A DNA stretch of 64,000 bases, from NCBI GenBank assembly GCA_963665455.1, contig OY762279.1, positions 3,410,001 through 3,474,000 on the forward strand, in the 5' to 3' direction. Position 1 is the stretch's first letter. Each line of letters opens with the position of its first letter. Of this stretch, positions 1 to 10,900 are shown piece by piece. This DNA comes from VXNE01 sp963665455 (lineage in GTDB: Bacteria; Pseudomonadota; Gammaproteobacteria; Pseudomonadales; Azotimanducaceae). The position numbers and the translations under genes are program-made. Below the pieces are notes generated by a model, which saw only the letters and a program-made list of their open reading frames with translations, ran no database searches and was not told where the DNA came from.

Positions 1-246
1 TACGTGCGCCGGGGAATCACCGAGTGGCTTGCGCGTTGGAAGGCCAATGGCTGGAAGACCGCGTCCCGCGCCCCGGTCAAGAATCGTGATCTCTGGGAGC
101 GGCTGGACGGTCTCGCGCGGCAACACGATGTCGAATGGGTCTGGGTCAAGGGACACAGCGGCCACATCGACAACGAGCGCGTGGACCGCGCGGCCAACGC
201 CGCCATCGACGAGATGCTGGCCGGGGACGGGCCGGAGCCTCGCTGA
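1..246 (+). CDS. rnhA: Ribonuclease HI, C-terminal part
   Basis: RNase HI cleaves the RNA strand of RNA:DNA hybrids in the cytoplasm. The frame is open from the first base, so the N-terminal half, with the first catalytic acidic residues, lies outside the window. What is visible matches the C-terminal half of the family: the basic-protrusion motif GITEWLARWKANGWKTA, then VKNRDLW, then the conserved VKGHSGHIDNERVD, which contains the catalytic-loop His and the last metal-binding Asp. The stop lies 3 bases before the dnaQ start, and rnhA next to dnaQ is a classical gammaproteobacterial arrangement. The assignment is secure; only the start is missing. Confidence 0.95.
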   Translation, partial: YVRRGITEWLARWKANGWKTASRAPVKNRDLWERLDGLARQHDVEWVWVKGHSGHIDNERVDRAANAAIDEMLAGDGPEPR

Positions 247-249
247 CGC

Positions 250-981
250 ATGGCGCGCCAGGTCGTTCTCGACACGGAAACGACGGGCTTGGAGCCCGCG
301 CGGGGGCACCGCATCGTGGAGATCGGGGCGGTTGAGATTGTCGACCGCCGACTCACGCCGAACCGCTTCCACCGCTACGTCCATCCGGAGCGCGACATCG
401 ACGACGCGGCGGTGGAGGTGCACGGATTGACGCTGCAGGACTTGGAGGGCAAGCCCCGCTTCGGGGACATCGCCGAGGAGTTCCTCGACTTCGTGCGCGG
501 CGCCGAAGTCGTCATTCACAACGCGCCGTTCGATGTGTCGTTCATCGACTACGAGCTGGAGCTGCTCGGGCGGGGAGAGAGCGGCCTGGGGACGCTGTGT
601 ACGATCACGGACTCCCTGGCGCTTGCGAAGGACCGGCATCCCGGCCGGAAGAACAATCTGGACGCGCTGTGCCGCCGGTACGGCGTCGACAACTCCCAGC
701 GCGAGCTCCACGGCGCGTTGCTCGACGCCGAGATTTTGGCCGACGTCTACCTTCTGATGACCGGTGGACAGGCCTCGCTGTTTCCGGGCGACGATCCGGG
801 TGCCGGGGAGGTGGAGGCGGTCGAGCGCTTCCGTCTGCCGGCGGATCGGCCGCCGTTGCTCGTGGTGCGCGCGACGGCGGGGGAGCGGGCGGCCCACGAG
901 GCTAAGCTGGATGCGCTCGACGGTTTGTGCGAAACGGGCTCCGTCTGGCGCCAGGGTGGCGCCGTCGCCGCGGAAGCCTGA
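250..981 (+). CDS. dnaQ: DNA polymerase III epsilon subunit (3'-5' proofreading exonuclease)
   Basis: This is the proofreading subunit of the replicative polymerase core, 243 aa, the usual family length. The DEDDh exonuclease motifs are all present: ExoI VLDTETTGLE (Asp8, Glu10), ExoII HNAPFDVSFID (Asp95) and ExoIII HGALLDAEILADVYLLM (His154, Asp159). The segment after about residue 180 is the flexible tail that in the family binds the polymerase alpha subunit; it ends without the clamp-binding motif being obvious. The ATG follows the rnhA stop by 3 bases, so the two are probably co-transcribed. Confidence 0.96.
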   Translation: MARQVVLDTETTGLEPARGHRIVEIGAVEIVDRRLTPNRFHRYVHPERDIDDAAVEVHGLTLQDLEGKPRFGDIAEEFLDFVRGAEVVIHNAPFDVSFIDYELELLGRGESGLGTLCTITDSLALAKDRHPGRKNNLDALCRRYGVDNSQRELHGALLDAEILADVYLLMTGGQASLFPGDDPGAGEVEAVERFRLPADRPPLLVVRATAGERAAHEAKLDALDGLCETGSVWRQGGAVAAEA

Positions 982-1005
982 TCGCGACACTGGGGAGAGA
1001 CCGAT

Positions 1006-1857
1006 ATGTGGCCAACGGAACCGGACGCGTTCGAGTCGTTCGTGGCGACCCCGGAGGATGCTGATCGCGACGACGCGCTGTACTTCGCGTACATGGACGA
1101 GGAGATCCTGTGCATCAGCGAGCAGGGGATACCGCGGCCGGTGACGCGGGACGAGTTTCGGTGGCTCGACGTGGATGTCTCCTGGAAGGGTTTCCTGGGG
1201 CGCTGGGAGGGCCGGCCGTGTTTTGCCCTGGCGGCGTCGGGGACGGTTCCCGAGGGCTTCGCGCGGGTGGGCTTGAGGGCTTGGCTTGGCCGCGTCGACC
1301 CGGCGTTCTTCTACCTGGCCGGGCGCGCCAAGCAGGTCGTGGCCTGGCACAAGGACCACCGCTATTGCGGGCGATGCGGAACCGAAACCAATGACCACCG
1401 GACGGACCGGGCGAAGGAGTGTCCAAGTTGCGGCTTCGTGCACTACCCCCGCCTGTCCCCGAGCATCATCGTGCTGGTCCGCAACGGGGACGAGATGCTG
1501 CTGGCCCGCAACGCGAACTGGCCGACCGGGATGTACAGCACCTTGGCGGGCTTCGTCGAACCCGGGGAGTCGATCGAGCAGACCGTGCACCGGGAGGTGG
1601 CGGAGGAGGTTGGGCTCTCGGTCACGAACCTGCGCTATCTGGGCAGCCAGTCCTGGCCGTTCCCCAACTCCCTGATGCTGGGTTTCCACGCGGACTATGC
1701 CGGGGGCGACATCGTCTGCCAGGACGACGAGATCGCCGAAGCCCATTGGTTCCACTACAGCCGTCCTCCGAACACGCCGGGCGGGACGGCGATCTCGGGC
1801 TGGCTGATCAAGGCGTTCGTCGACGAGCGGACGGCGGCAGCCCGGTCTGGCGGCTGA
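1006..1857 (+). CDS. nudC: NAD+/NADH pyrophosphatase (NAD-RNA decapping Nudix hydrolase)
   Basis: The 283-aa protein has the domain order typical of NudC. A variable N-terminal domain comes first, then a zinc ribbon with four cysteines (YCGRCG at 120-125, Cys139 and Cys142). The Nudix fold follows, with its box starting GFVEPGESIEQ at about 182 and containing REVAEEVG. The motif SQSWPFPNSLM at about 214-224 is the NudC-specific SQPWPFPxS signature with Ser in place of the first Pro. The family hydrolyses NAD(H) to NMN(H) plus AMP and removes NAD caps from RNA. It starts 24 bases after dnaQ on the same strand and may share its transcript. Confidence 0.95.
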   Translation: MWPTEPDAFESFVATPEDADRDDALYFAYMDEEILCISEQGIPRPVTRDEFRWLDVDVSWKGFLGRWEGRPCFALAASGTVPEGFARVGLRAWLGRVDPAFFYLAGRAKQVVAWHKDHRYCGRCGTETNDHRTDRAKECPSCGFVHYPRLSPSIIVLVRNGDEMLLARNANWPTGMYSTLAGFVEPGESIEQTVHREVAEEVGLSVTNLRYLGSQSWPFPNSLMLGFHADYAGGDIVCQDDEIAEAHWFHYSRPPNTPGGTAISGWLIKAFVDERTAAARSGG

Positions 1858-1881
1858 CGTGCCGCGGTTCGGCGCGCGCGG

Positions 1882-2226
1882 TTAGGGAGGCACCTCGAGC
1901 GGCACGCCCCGGAACGCCGAGAGCAGCACGAAGACCCAGGTCAGGCCCCCGTCCGAGCGGAAGCGCTCCTCCATGAAGGCGTCCATCACGTCACCGTCCC
2001 CGCAGAGCAGGTCCAGGGCCGTGGCGGGCGAATCGAAGAAGAAGGTCGCCTCGGGAACCAGGGCATCGTCGAAGTCGAGGCGGGCCCCGCTGACCGAGCA
2101 CTTGAGCGGAGGCCAATCGCCCACGGTCAGGGCGATCCGCAGGTCCTGATCGGCGATGGCGGCACCGTCGAAACGTGTCGCCAGCGTGTTGCGGAATTCC
2201 TCCCGCGCGTCCCGTGCATTCGCCAT
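1882..2226 (-). CDS. SCP2-like sterol/lipid-binding domain protein (hypothetical)
   Basis: A 114-aa protein with no signal peptide or membrane segment. The layout (amphipathic N-terminal helix, LRIALTVGDWPPLKCSV strand, then a Leu-rich helix) resembles the small SCP2 sterol-carrier-like proteins. That match is by general pattern only and no catalytic residue is visible. I chose the ATG at 2226 (MANARDAREEF) rather than the longer frame because the longer N-terminus would run toward the divergent sohB promoter. It is transcribed divergently from sohB with about 90 bases between starts. Confidence 0.55.
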   Translation of the reverse strand: MANARDAREEFRNTLATRFDGAAIADQDLRIALTVGDWPPLKCSVSGARLDFDDALVPEATFFFDSPATALDLLCGDGDVMDAFMEERFRSDGGLTWVFVLLSAFRGVPLEVPP

Positions 2227-2315
2227 TGGGCGCGAGCCGATCCGACGAAACGTGTGATAGATTAGCGCGCTTTCTCGGGCCTCGGCCAACCCCTCCAGCC
2301 GTTCATCCGTTCATC

Positions 2316-3368
2316 ATGGACTATCTGTTCGACTACCTGAGCTTCTTGGCGAAGGCGGTCACCGTCGTCGTCGCGATCCTGATCGCCGTCGGCGCGATGG
2401 CCGCGGCGGGCATGCGCCGCCAGCGGCACGGGCCGCGCGGGCACGTGGAGGTGACGCGCCTCAACGACCGCCTGCGCGACTTGGGGCACGTCCTCGCCCA
2501 GGCCATGACCGCCCCGGCGGACTTCAAGAAGCGCATGAAGGAGGAGAACAAGGAGATCAAGCGCGCCCGGAAGACGCCCGCGGAGCGGCCCCGGGTGTTC
2601 GTGATCGGCTTTGACGGGGACATGGAGGCCTCCGGCATCGTCGGCCTGCGCAACGAGATCACCGCCATCTTGACGACCGCCCAAGAGGGCGACGAAGTCG
2701 TCGTGCGCATCGAGAGTGCGGGTGGCTTCGTGCACGCCTACGGCCTCGGCGCGTCGCAACTGGCGCGCATCAAGGCGCGGGGCATCCGTCTCGTCGCCGC
2801 GATCGACAAGATCGCCGCGAGCGGCGGCTATCTCATGGCGGCGGTCGCGGATCGGGTCCTGGCCGCACCCTTCGCGGTGGTCGGGTCCATCGGCGTGGTG
2901 GCGCAAGTGCCGAATGTGCATCGGCTGTTGAAGAAGCACGACGTCGATTTCGACGTGCTGACCGCCGGCGAGTACAAGCGCACGCTTACGGTGTTCGGCG
3001 AGAACACGGAACAGGGACGGGCCAAGTTCGTGGAGGAGCTCGAGGACGTCCACGCCCTGTTCAAGGAATTCGTCGGAGACAACCGGCCGGACCTCGACCT
3101 CGGCGTCGTCGCCACGGGCGAGGCCTGGTACGGCCAACGCGCCATCGAGCGCAAGCTCGTGGACGAGTTGCGCACCTCGGACGAATACCTGATGGCCGCG
3201 TGCGGGGACAACGACGTCTTCGAAGTGAAGTGGGTGGAGCCGCGCAAGCCGATGGAACGCCTGCTGGAGCAGTGGAACGCGATGCTCGGCGGGGGTGCCC
3301 TGGGGCGTTTGCTGGGTGGCCGGTTCGGACGGGAGCGGCTCACCCCCGGCGGTGATCCCCACCAATGA
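2316..3368 (+). CDS. sohB: SohB-type inner-membrane peptidase (S49 family)
   Basis: A 350-aa S49 serine peptidase anchored in the inner membrane. A transmembrane segment lies at residues 9-32, followed by a basic, charged linker (KKRMKEENKEIKRARK) and the peptidase domain from about 92. The catalytic serine sits in IAASGGYLMAA (Ser169) and the general-base lysine in TAGEYKRTLT (Lys221), as expected for the SppA/SohB Ser-Lys dyad. The start at ATG 2316 places the membrane helix right after the N-terminus; the frame is open further upstream but that extension overlaps the divergent gene. The function, as known for the family, is degradation of misfolded or signal-peptide fragments in the periplasm. 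Confidence 0.92.
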   Translation: MDYLFDYLSFLAKAVTVVVAILIAVGAMAAAGMRRQRHGPRGHVEVTRLNDRLRDLGHVLAQAMTAPADFKKRMKEENKEIKRARKTPAERPRVFVIGFDGDMEASGIVGLRNEITAILTTAQEGDEVVVRIESAGGFVHAYGLGASQLARIKARGIRLVAAIDKIAASGGYLMAAVADRVLAAPFAVVGSIGVVAQVPNVHRLLKKHDVDFDVLTAGEYKRTLTVFGENTEQGRAKFVEELEDVHALFKEFVGDNRPDLDLGVVATGEAWYGQRAIERKLVDELRTSDEYLMAACGDNDVFEVKWVEPRKPMERLLEQWNAMLGGGALGRLLGGRFGRERLTPGGDPHQ

Positions 3369-3418
3369 ACATCGCGATGAAGTCGCGCACCGCGTCGTAG
3401 CAGGAGAGAGGTTTGAGC

Positions 3419-4414
3419 ATGGGCATGTTCCGGGCGTTTCGGGTGACCAAGGAGGAAGACGGGGGCTTCGTGCGGTCCATCGTCGAGCGCGACGACGCGG
3501 AACTGCCGGAGGGCGACCTCCTGGTCGAGGTCCACTACTCGTCACTCAACTACAAGGACGGACTCTCCGCGACGGGCAATCCCGGCGTGACGCGCAACTT
3601 CCCCCACACCCCGGGGATCGACGCCGCGGGCACGGTGCTGGCCTCGTCGGATGAGCGCTTCCAACCGGGCGACGCGGTGGTGGCCATCGGCTTCGACCTC
3701 GGCATGAACACGCCGGGCGGTTTTGGCCAGCACGTGCGCATTCCGGCCGGCTGGGCCGTGCCGTTGCCGGAAGGGCTCACTCTGGAGGAGAGCATGATCC
3801 TGGGCACGGCTGGGTTCACCGCCGCGCTCTGCATCGACAAGCTGGAAGGCGCCGGCATGACGGCGGCGTCCGGACCAGTCCTCGTCACGGGCGCCACCGG
3901 GGGCGTTGGCTCCGTCGCCGTCGCCCTCTTGGCGCAACTGGGCTACGAAGTGCACGCCGTGACCGGCAAGGAGGATCGGCACGACTTCTTGCGCGGTCTC
4001 GGCGCGGTCGAGATCGTCTCCCGGGAGGCTGCGGCCGAGGAAAGTCGGCGCCCCCTGCTGCGGGAGACCTGGGGAGGGGTGGTTGACACGGTGGGCGGCG
4101 ACATCCTCTTCAATGCGGTCAAGGCGTTGAAGTACGGCGCCAGCCTCGCGGCCTGTGGGCTGGTGGCCTCCCCGAACATTCCCGCCACGGTGTTTCCGTT
4201 CATCCTGCGGCACGTCAACCTGCTCGGCATCGACTCCGTGGAGCTGCCCATCGACGAGAAGACCCGCATCTGGGAGAAACTCGCCGGGGCGTGGAAGATC
4301 GAAGGACTCGCGGCGCTCAAGGAGGCCCTGACGCTCGAAACCCTCTCTGCCGCCATCGATCGCATCCTCGCTGGCCGGATGGTCGGGCGAGGGGTCCTGG
4401 ATCTGCGTGGATAG
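3419..4414 (+). CDS. acuI: Acrylyl-CoA reductase / YhdH-type quinone oxidoreductase (MDR family)
   Basis: A zinc-independent medium-chain dehydrogenase, 331 aa. The N-terminal GroES-like part has SSLNYKDGLSATGNPGVTR, typical of the YhdH/AcuI subgroup, and the NADPH-binding motif GATGGVGSVAVALLA lies near 160. Family members reduce acrylyl-CoA to propionyl-CoA or act on quinones; the substrate here is inferred from subgroup only. Two starts are possible: TTG 3413 (six bases after AGGAG) and ATG 3419. I kept the ATG because it gives the usual short MGMFRAF-type N-terminus. It ends 6 bases from the convergent antiporter gene. Confidence 0.85.
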   Translation: MGMFRAFRVTKEEDGGFVRSIVERDDAELPEGDLLVEVHYSSLNYKDGLSATGNPGVTRNFPHTPGIDAAGTVLASSDERFQPGDAVVAIGFDLGMNTPGGFGQHVRIPAGWAVPLPEGLTLEESMILGTAGFTAALCIDKLEGAGMTAASGPVLVTGATGGVGSVAVALLAQLGYEVHAVTGKEDRHDFLRGLGAVEIVSREAAAEESRRPLLRETWGGVVDTVGGDILFNAVKALKYGASLAACGLVASPNIPATVFPFILRHVNLLGIDSVELPIDEKTRIWEKLAGAWKIEGLAALKEALTLETLSAAIDRILAGRMVGRGVLDLRG

Positions 4415-4419
4415 CGCCC

Positions 4420-5589
4420 CTAGTCGCGGCGCAGGCGTTCGGATACGGCGATCGGGCTCGGGTAGCGGAAGATCACCAGATAGGTCGACACGATCAGCGT
4501 GACCACGGTCGCGGCGAGGATCGCGTGTGCCGCCTCGCCGCCGACCAGCGCGCTGCCAAGGGCCACGCCGGTAACCAGGATGGAGAACTCGCTCGCCTGA
4601 CCTAGACGCAAGCCGATCTCCCAGCCGGTGCGGGGCGCCTCGCCCTGCCACACGAGCAGCACCCGAAACGTCAGAGGCTTGATGGCAAGCAACGCCGCGC
4701 CGAGCAGGAGCGCCGGGATGGCGACCTCGACCAGCAGTAGGGGATCCACCGCCGCGCCGACGGAAAAGAAGAACAGGATGAGGAAGAAGTCGCGCAACGG
4801 CCGCAACGTGTCGGTGATGTATTGCGCGATGGGGGAGTTGGCCAGGGATACGCCGGCCACGATGGCGCCCACCTCGAAGGACATGCCCGCGACGTGGCAG
4901 GCCGTGGCGATGGCCAGGCACCAGCCGATGGCCAGTAGGAAAACGAACTCGTTGAAGACGTCGAATCGCGCGAACAGCGGGACCAGCACGAACCTCGCCC
5001 CCAGGAACGCCGCCGCGCCGATGGCCGGGAACGCCGCCACGACGAGCAAGGGGTGGCCGAGCGGGGCGCCGGAGGCCGGGCCGGGGCCGGCCAGGACCAG
5101 CAGGGCGAGGATCGCCAACAGATCCTGGATGAGCAGCAGGCTGATGACGATCTCACCGATGTGCCGATGATGCAGGATCGTCGTCGGGAGCAGCTTGATG
5201 CCGATGATCGTGCTGGAGAAAACGGCGGCGATGCCCCCGACCAACGCCTCCGCCAGCGTGAACCCGAACAAGGCCATCACGCCGAAGCCGACCGCGAAGA
5301 ACACGGCGGTGCTGCCGAGGGCCGTGACCACGGAAGCGCCGAGCATGGTGCGGAGCTTGTTGGGCGGCAGGTCGAGCCCCAGCAGGAACAGCAGGAAGAT
5401 GATGCCGATCTCGCCGATGTCCTCCACGAAGGCGGCATCGGGGATCCAGCCGAGCGCATGGGGCCCGAGCAACATGCCGATGCCGATGTACGCGACGAGC
5501 AGTGGCTGACGGGTGTAGAGCGCGACGGTCGCCAGCGCGGCGGCGCCCGAGAAGATCAGGAAGAACGATTCAACGACCCCGAGGTCCAT
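4420..5589 (-). CDS. Kef-type (CPA2) cation:proton antiporter, membrane domain only
   Basis: A 389-aa polytopic membrane protein with about eleven to twelve hydrophobic segments. Signature segments of the CPA2 family are visible: YIGIGMLLGPHALGW near the N-terminus, FLLFLLGLDLPP, and the ion-site helix HIGEIVISLLLIQDLLAIL. There is no C-terminal RCK/TrkA nucleotide-binding domain, so it is shorter than KefB/KefC and unlikely to be gated by NAD or glutathione adducts in the same way. I start it at Met 5589 (MDLGVVESFFLIF), which begins just before the first helix. The ion specificity cannot be read from the sequence. Confidence 0.85.
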   Translation of the reverse strand: MDLGVVESFFLIFSGAAALATVALYTRQPLLVAYIGIGMLLGPHALGWIPDAAFVEDIGEIGIIFLLFLLGLDLPPNKLRTMLGASVVTALGSTAVFFAVGFGVMALFGFTLAEALVGGIAAVFSSTIIGIKLLPTTILHHRHIGEIVISLLLIQDLLAILALLVLAGPGPASGAPLGHPLLVVAAFPAIGAAAFLGARFVLVPLFARFDVFNEFVFLLAIGWCLAIATACHVAGMSFEVGAIVAGVSLANSPIAQYITDTLRPLRDFFLILFFFSVGAAVDPLLLVEVAIPALLLGAALLAIKPLTFRVLLVWQGEAPRTGWEIGLRLGQASEFSILVTGVALGSALVGGEAAHAILAATVVTLIVSTYLVIFRYPSPIAVSERLRRD

Positions 5590-5666
5590 CCCGCCGCGGC
5601 TCCGGCAGCCCAAGCATGTGGCGGCGATTGTGACATGAACGCCCGGGGCGTTCGGACCAAGACGCG

Positions 5667-6141
5667 TTATCTGCGGCGGAACGCGGGGATGGGCTGGCGG
5701 ACGGAGGCCTGATAGTGATCCGTGATCGAGCGCACCGACGCGATCGCGACTTCCGCACTACGCGCATCCGGCACGACGAAGGCGTCGAAACCCGAACGGT
5801 GCAGGTACTGGGCGAGATCGGGGAGGATGTCGCCGTAGGCGCGTAGCTCCCCGGCGAAATCGTATCGCGTGCGCAGCAATGTCCCGAGGGATAGGCCGCG
5901 CCCGTCGGCGAAGGCGGGGAAGTGGACCGCGATCAGGGGCAGCTCGGCGGCGTGCGGCCCCACCACCTCGGCCTCCGCGTCGCCCTCCACCCAGACGCCG
6001 GTGCGTGTCGCCCCCGCCGGCCAGGCGCGTTTCTCAAGCCAATCCTCGAACGGCAGGATCGCGCGCTCCGGCATCCGCTCGGAATCATGATCGCCCTCCG
6101 CGCCGACCAGGGTCCACGGGTCGGCGACGACGCGAAGATCC

Positions 6142-6158
<17 letters not shown>
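5667..6158 (-). CDS. DUF934 family protein linked to sulfite reductase
   Basis: A 163-aa soluble protein with the DUF934 pattern: LPFEDWLEKR, a central LPLIAVHFPAFADGRGLSLG, and RTRYDFAGELRAYGDILPDLAQYL. Its start overlaps the 3' end of the sulfite reductase gene by 17 bases, so the two are translationally coupled. This pairing is a constant feature in proteobacteria. The biochemical role is not established; an accessory role in assimilatory sulfite reduction is inferred from context. The frame is complete and ends in RRR. Confidence 0.88.
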
Positions 6159-7797
<1,639 letters not shown>

Positions 7798-7907
7798 GCC
7801 GCCCCCTCGCCGGGCCAACCCACGACTCTAACAGGGGACGGCTTCGGGTCGGAACTAACTGATGGGTCTATGGATAGAACGCGTTCCCATCTCGTTGCCG
7901 GCGCACG

Positions 7908-10900
7908 TCAGCGGTCGAGCAGGTTCCCCAGCCAGCGCCTTGCCTCCGCCGGGGCGACGCCCTTGCGTTCGCAATAGGCCGCCAACTGGTCCTCCCCGAT
8001 GCGGCCGACGCCGAAATAGCGCGCGTCGGGGTGCGAGAAGTACCAGCCGGCGACGGTGGAGGGGGGCCACATCGCGAAGTTTTCCGTCAGGTAGGCGCCG
8101 GTCGCGTCCGCCGCGTCGAGCAGCGCGAAAAGCGTCGCCTTCTCCGAGTGATCCGGACAGGCCGGATAGCCCGGCGCGGGCCGTATGCCCCGGTAGCGCT
8201 CCCGGATCAGGTCCTCGGGGTCGAGGCGCTCGTCCGCGGCGAAGCCCCAGAACTCCCGCCGCACGCGCTCGTGCAGGTGCTCCGCGAACGCCTCGGCGAG
8301 GCGGTCGGCCAGGGCCTTCAGCATGATGGTGGAGTAGTCGTCGTCCTTGAAGCGTGCGAGAACCGCGTCGATCTCGGGTCCCACGGCCACGACGAAGCCG
8401 CCGACGAAATCGGGCACGCCGAGCGGCCCCACGTAGTCGGCGAGGCTGAGGCTGGGTTTGCCGTTGTCGGCTTGCTGGCGCAGATGGTGGAGCGTCGCCC
8501 GGGCCTCGCGGCGCGACGGGTCCTGCCATACGCGGATGACACCGTCCACGGTGTTCGCCGGCCACAGCCCGACGACGCCGTGGGCGGACAGCCACCCCCC
8601 GTCGGTCAAGCGCGCGAGCATCTCCTTGGCATCGTCGTGCAGCCGCCGGGCCTCCGCTCCGGCCTTGGCGTCGGAGAGGATGCCGGGGAACCTTCCGGCC
8701 AGCCCCCAAGTGTGGAAGAACGGCGTCCAGTCGATGTATCCCGCCAACTCGCCGAGCGGATAGTTGGGGAGCTTCGTGACGCCGGGTTGCTTGGGCGGCG
8801 GCGGTGCGTAAGCGGACCAATCCATCCGGGGCGCGTTGGCCACGGCGCGCCGGTAGTCGAGGAGCGGACGGCGGGCGGCGCCCCGGCGACGCTTGCGCAC
8901 GGCGCGATAGTCCGCCTCGACCCCGGCCACGAATTCATCCCGTGTCGTATCGGATAGCAGGTTCGACGCTACGCCAACCGCCCGGGAGGCGTCGGTCACG
9001 TAGACGGTGGAACCGGAATAGGCCGGGGCGATCTTCACGGCGGTGTGTGCCTTCGACGTCGTCGCGCCCCCGATGAGCAGGGGAATGTCGAGTCCCCGCC
9101 GCTCCATTTCCGTGGCCACGTGCACCATTTCGTCCAGCGACGGGGTGATGAGGCCCGAGAGGCCGATGAGGTCGGCATCCATCTCGCGCGCCGTGTCGAG
9201 AATCCGCTCGGCGGGCGTCATGACCCCGAGGTCCGTGACTTCGTAGTTGTTGCAGCGGAGCACCACGGCGACGATGTTCTTGCCGATGTCGTGTACGTCG
9301 CCCTTCACCGTGGCCATCACGATGCGGCCCTTGCTCCGGGGTGCCGCGCCCCCCGCCGCCTTCTCGGCCTCGATGAACGGGACGAGGTGCGCGACGGCCT
9401 CCTTCATGACGCGCGCGCTCTTGACCACCTGGGGCAAGAACATCCTGCCCGCCCCGAACAGGTCGCCGACCACGTTCATGCCGTCCATCAGGGGCCCCTC
9501 GATGACATCGATCGCCCGTTCGGCGGACTGCCGGGCTTCCTCGGTGTCCGCGACGATGTGCTTCGAGATGCCCTGTACGAGGGCGTGGGAGAGTCGCTCG
9601 GCCACGGGTGCGTCGCGCCAGGCGTCGTCCTCGACAACGCGAACGGCACCTTCGCCCGCATAACGACCGGCCACCGCGAGCAGGCGCTCGGTCGCGTCCT
9701 CCCGCCGGTTCAGGACGGCGTCCTCGACCGCCTCCCGGAGCTCCTCCGGAATCTCGTCGTAGATGGCGAGCTGCCCGGCGTTGACGATGCCCATCGTGAG
9801 CCCCGCCTCGATCGCGTGATAGAGGAACACCGCGTGGATGGCCTCGCGCACGCGCTCGTTGCCCCGGAAGGAGAACGAGACGTTGCTGATGCCGCCGGAA
9901 GAGCTCGCCCGGGGCAGGGTGTCCCGAATCCAACGACAGGCCTCGATGAAGTCCACCGCGTAGTTCGCGTGGGCTTCTATGCCCGTGGCGATGGCGAACA
10001 CGTTCGGGTCGAAGACGATGTCCTCCGGGGGGAACCGAACCTGCTCCACGAGCAGCCGGTAGCAGCGTTCCATGATCGCCTTGCGGCGGGGCAGGGAGTC
10101 CGCCTGGCCTTCTTCGTCGAACGCCATGACGATGATCGCGGCACCGTAGCGGCGGCATAGCTCGGCCTGGGCGAGGAAGGCCGCTTCGCCGTCCTTGAGG
10201 CTGAGGGAGTTCACCACGCACTTCCCCTGCACCCGCCGGAGGCCCATCTCGATGACCTCCCACTTGCTCGAGTCGATCATGATGGGCACGCGCGCGATGT
10301 CGGGTTCGCTCATCGCGAGATCGAGGAAGCGTTCCATGGCCCGCACGCCGTCGAGCATGCCCTCGTCCATGTTGACATCGACCATCTGGGCGCCGTTCTC
10401 GACCTGATCCCGGGCCACGTCCAGGGCGGCGTCGTAGTCCCCGGCCCGGATCAGGCGGCGGAAACGCGCCGAGCCGGTGACGTTGGTGCGTTCGCCGACG
10501 TTGACGAAGAGGGAGTCCGCGGCGATTTCGACGGGCTCCAAGCCCGCGAGACAGAGCGTGGTGCGCGGTGCCGGGGGGCGGCGGGGCGCGAGTCCGGAGA
10601 TCCGTTCTGCCATCGCCCGAATGTGGTCGGGTGTGGTGCCGCAGCATCCGCCGACCATGTTGACGAGCCCCTGGCGGGCGAAATCCCCGATCGTGTCGGC
10701 CATGCATTGCGGCGTTTCGTCGTAGCCGCCGAAGGCGTTCGGCAAGCCGGCGTTGGGGTGCACGCTCACGAAGGTCGGTGCCACTGCCGCCAGCTCCTCG
10801 AGGTGCGGGCGTAGGGCCTCCGGACCCAGCGCGCAGTTGAGTCCCGCGAGCAACGGCTGCGCGTGCGCGACCGAATGCCAGAACGCGGTGCACGTCTGGC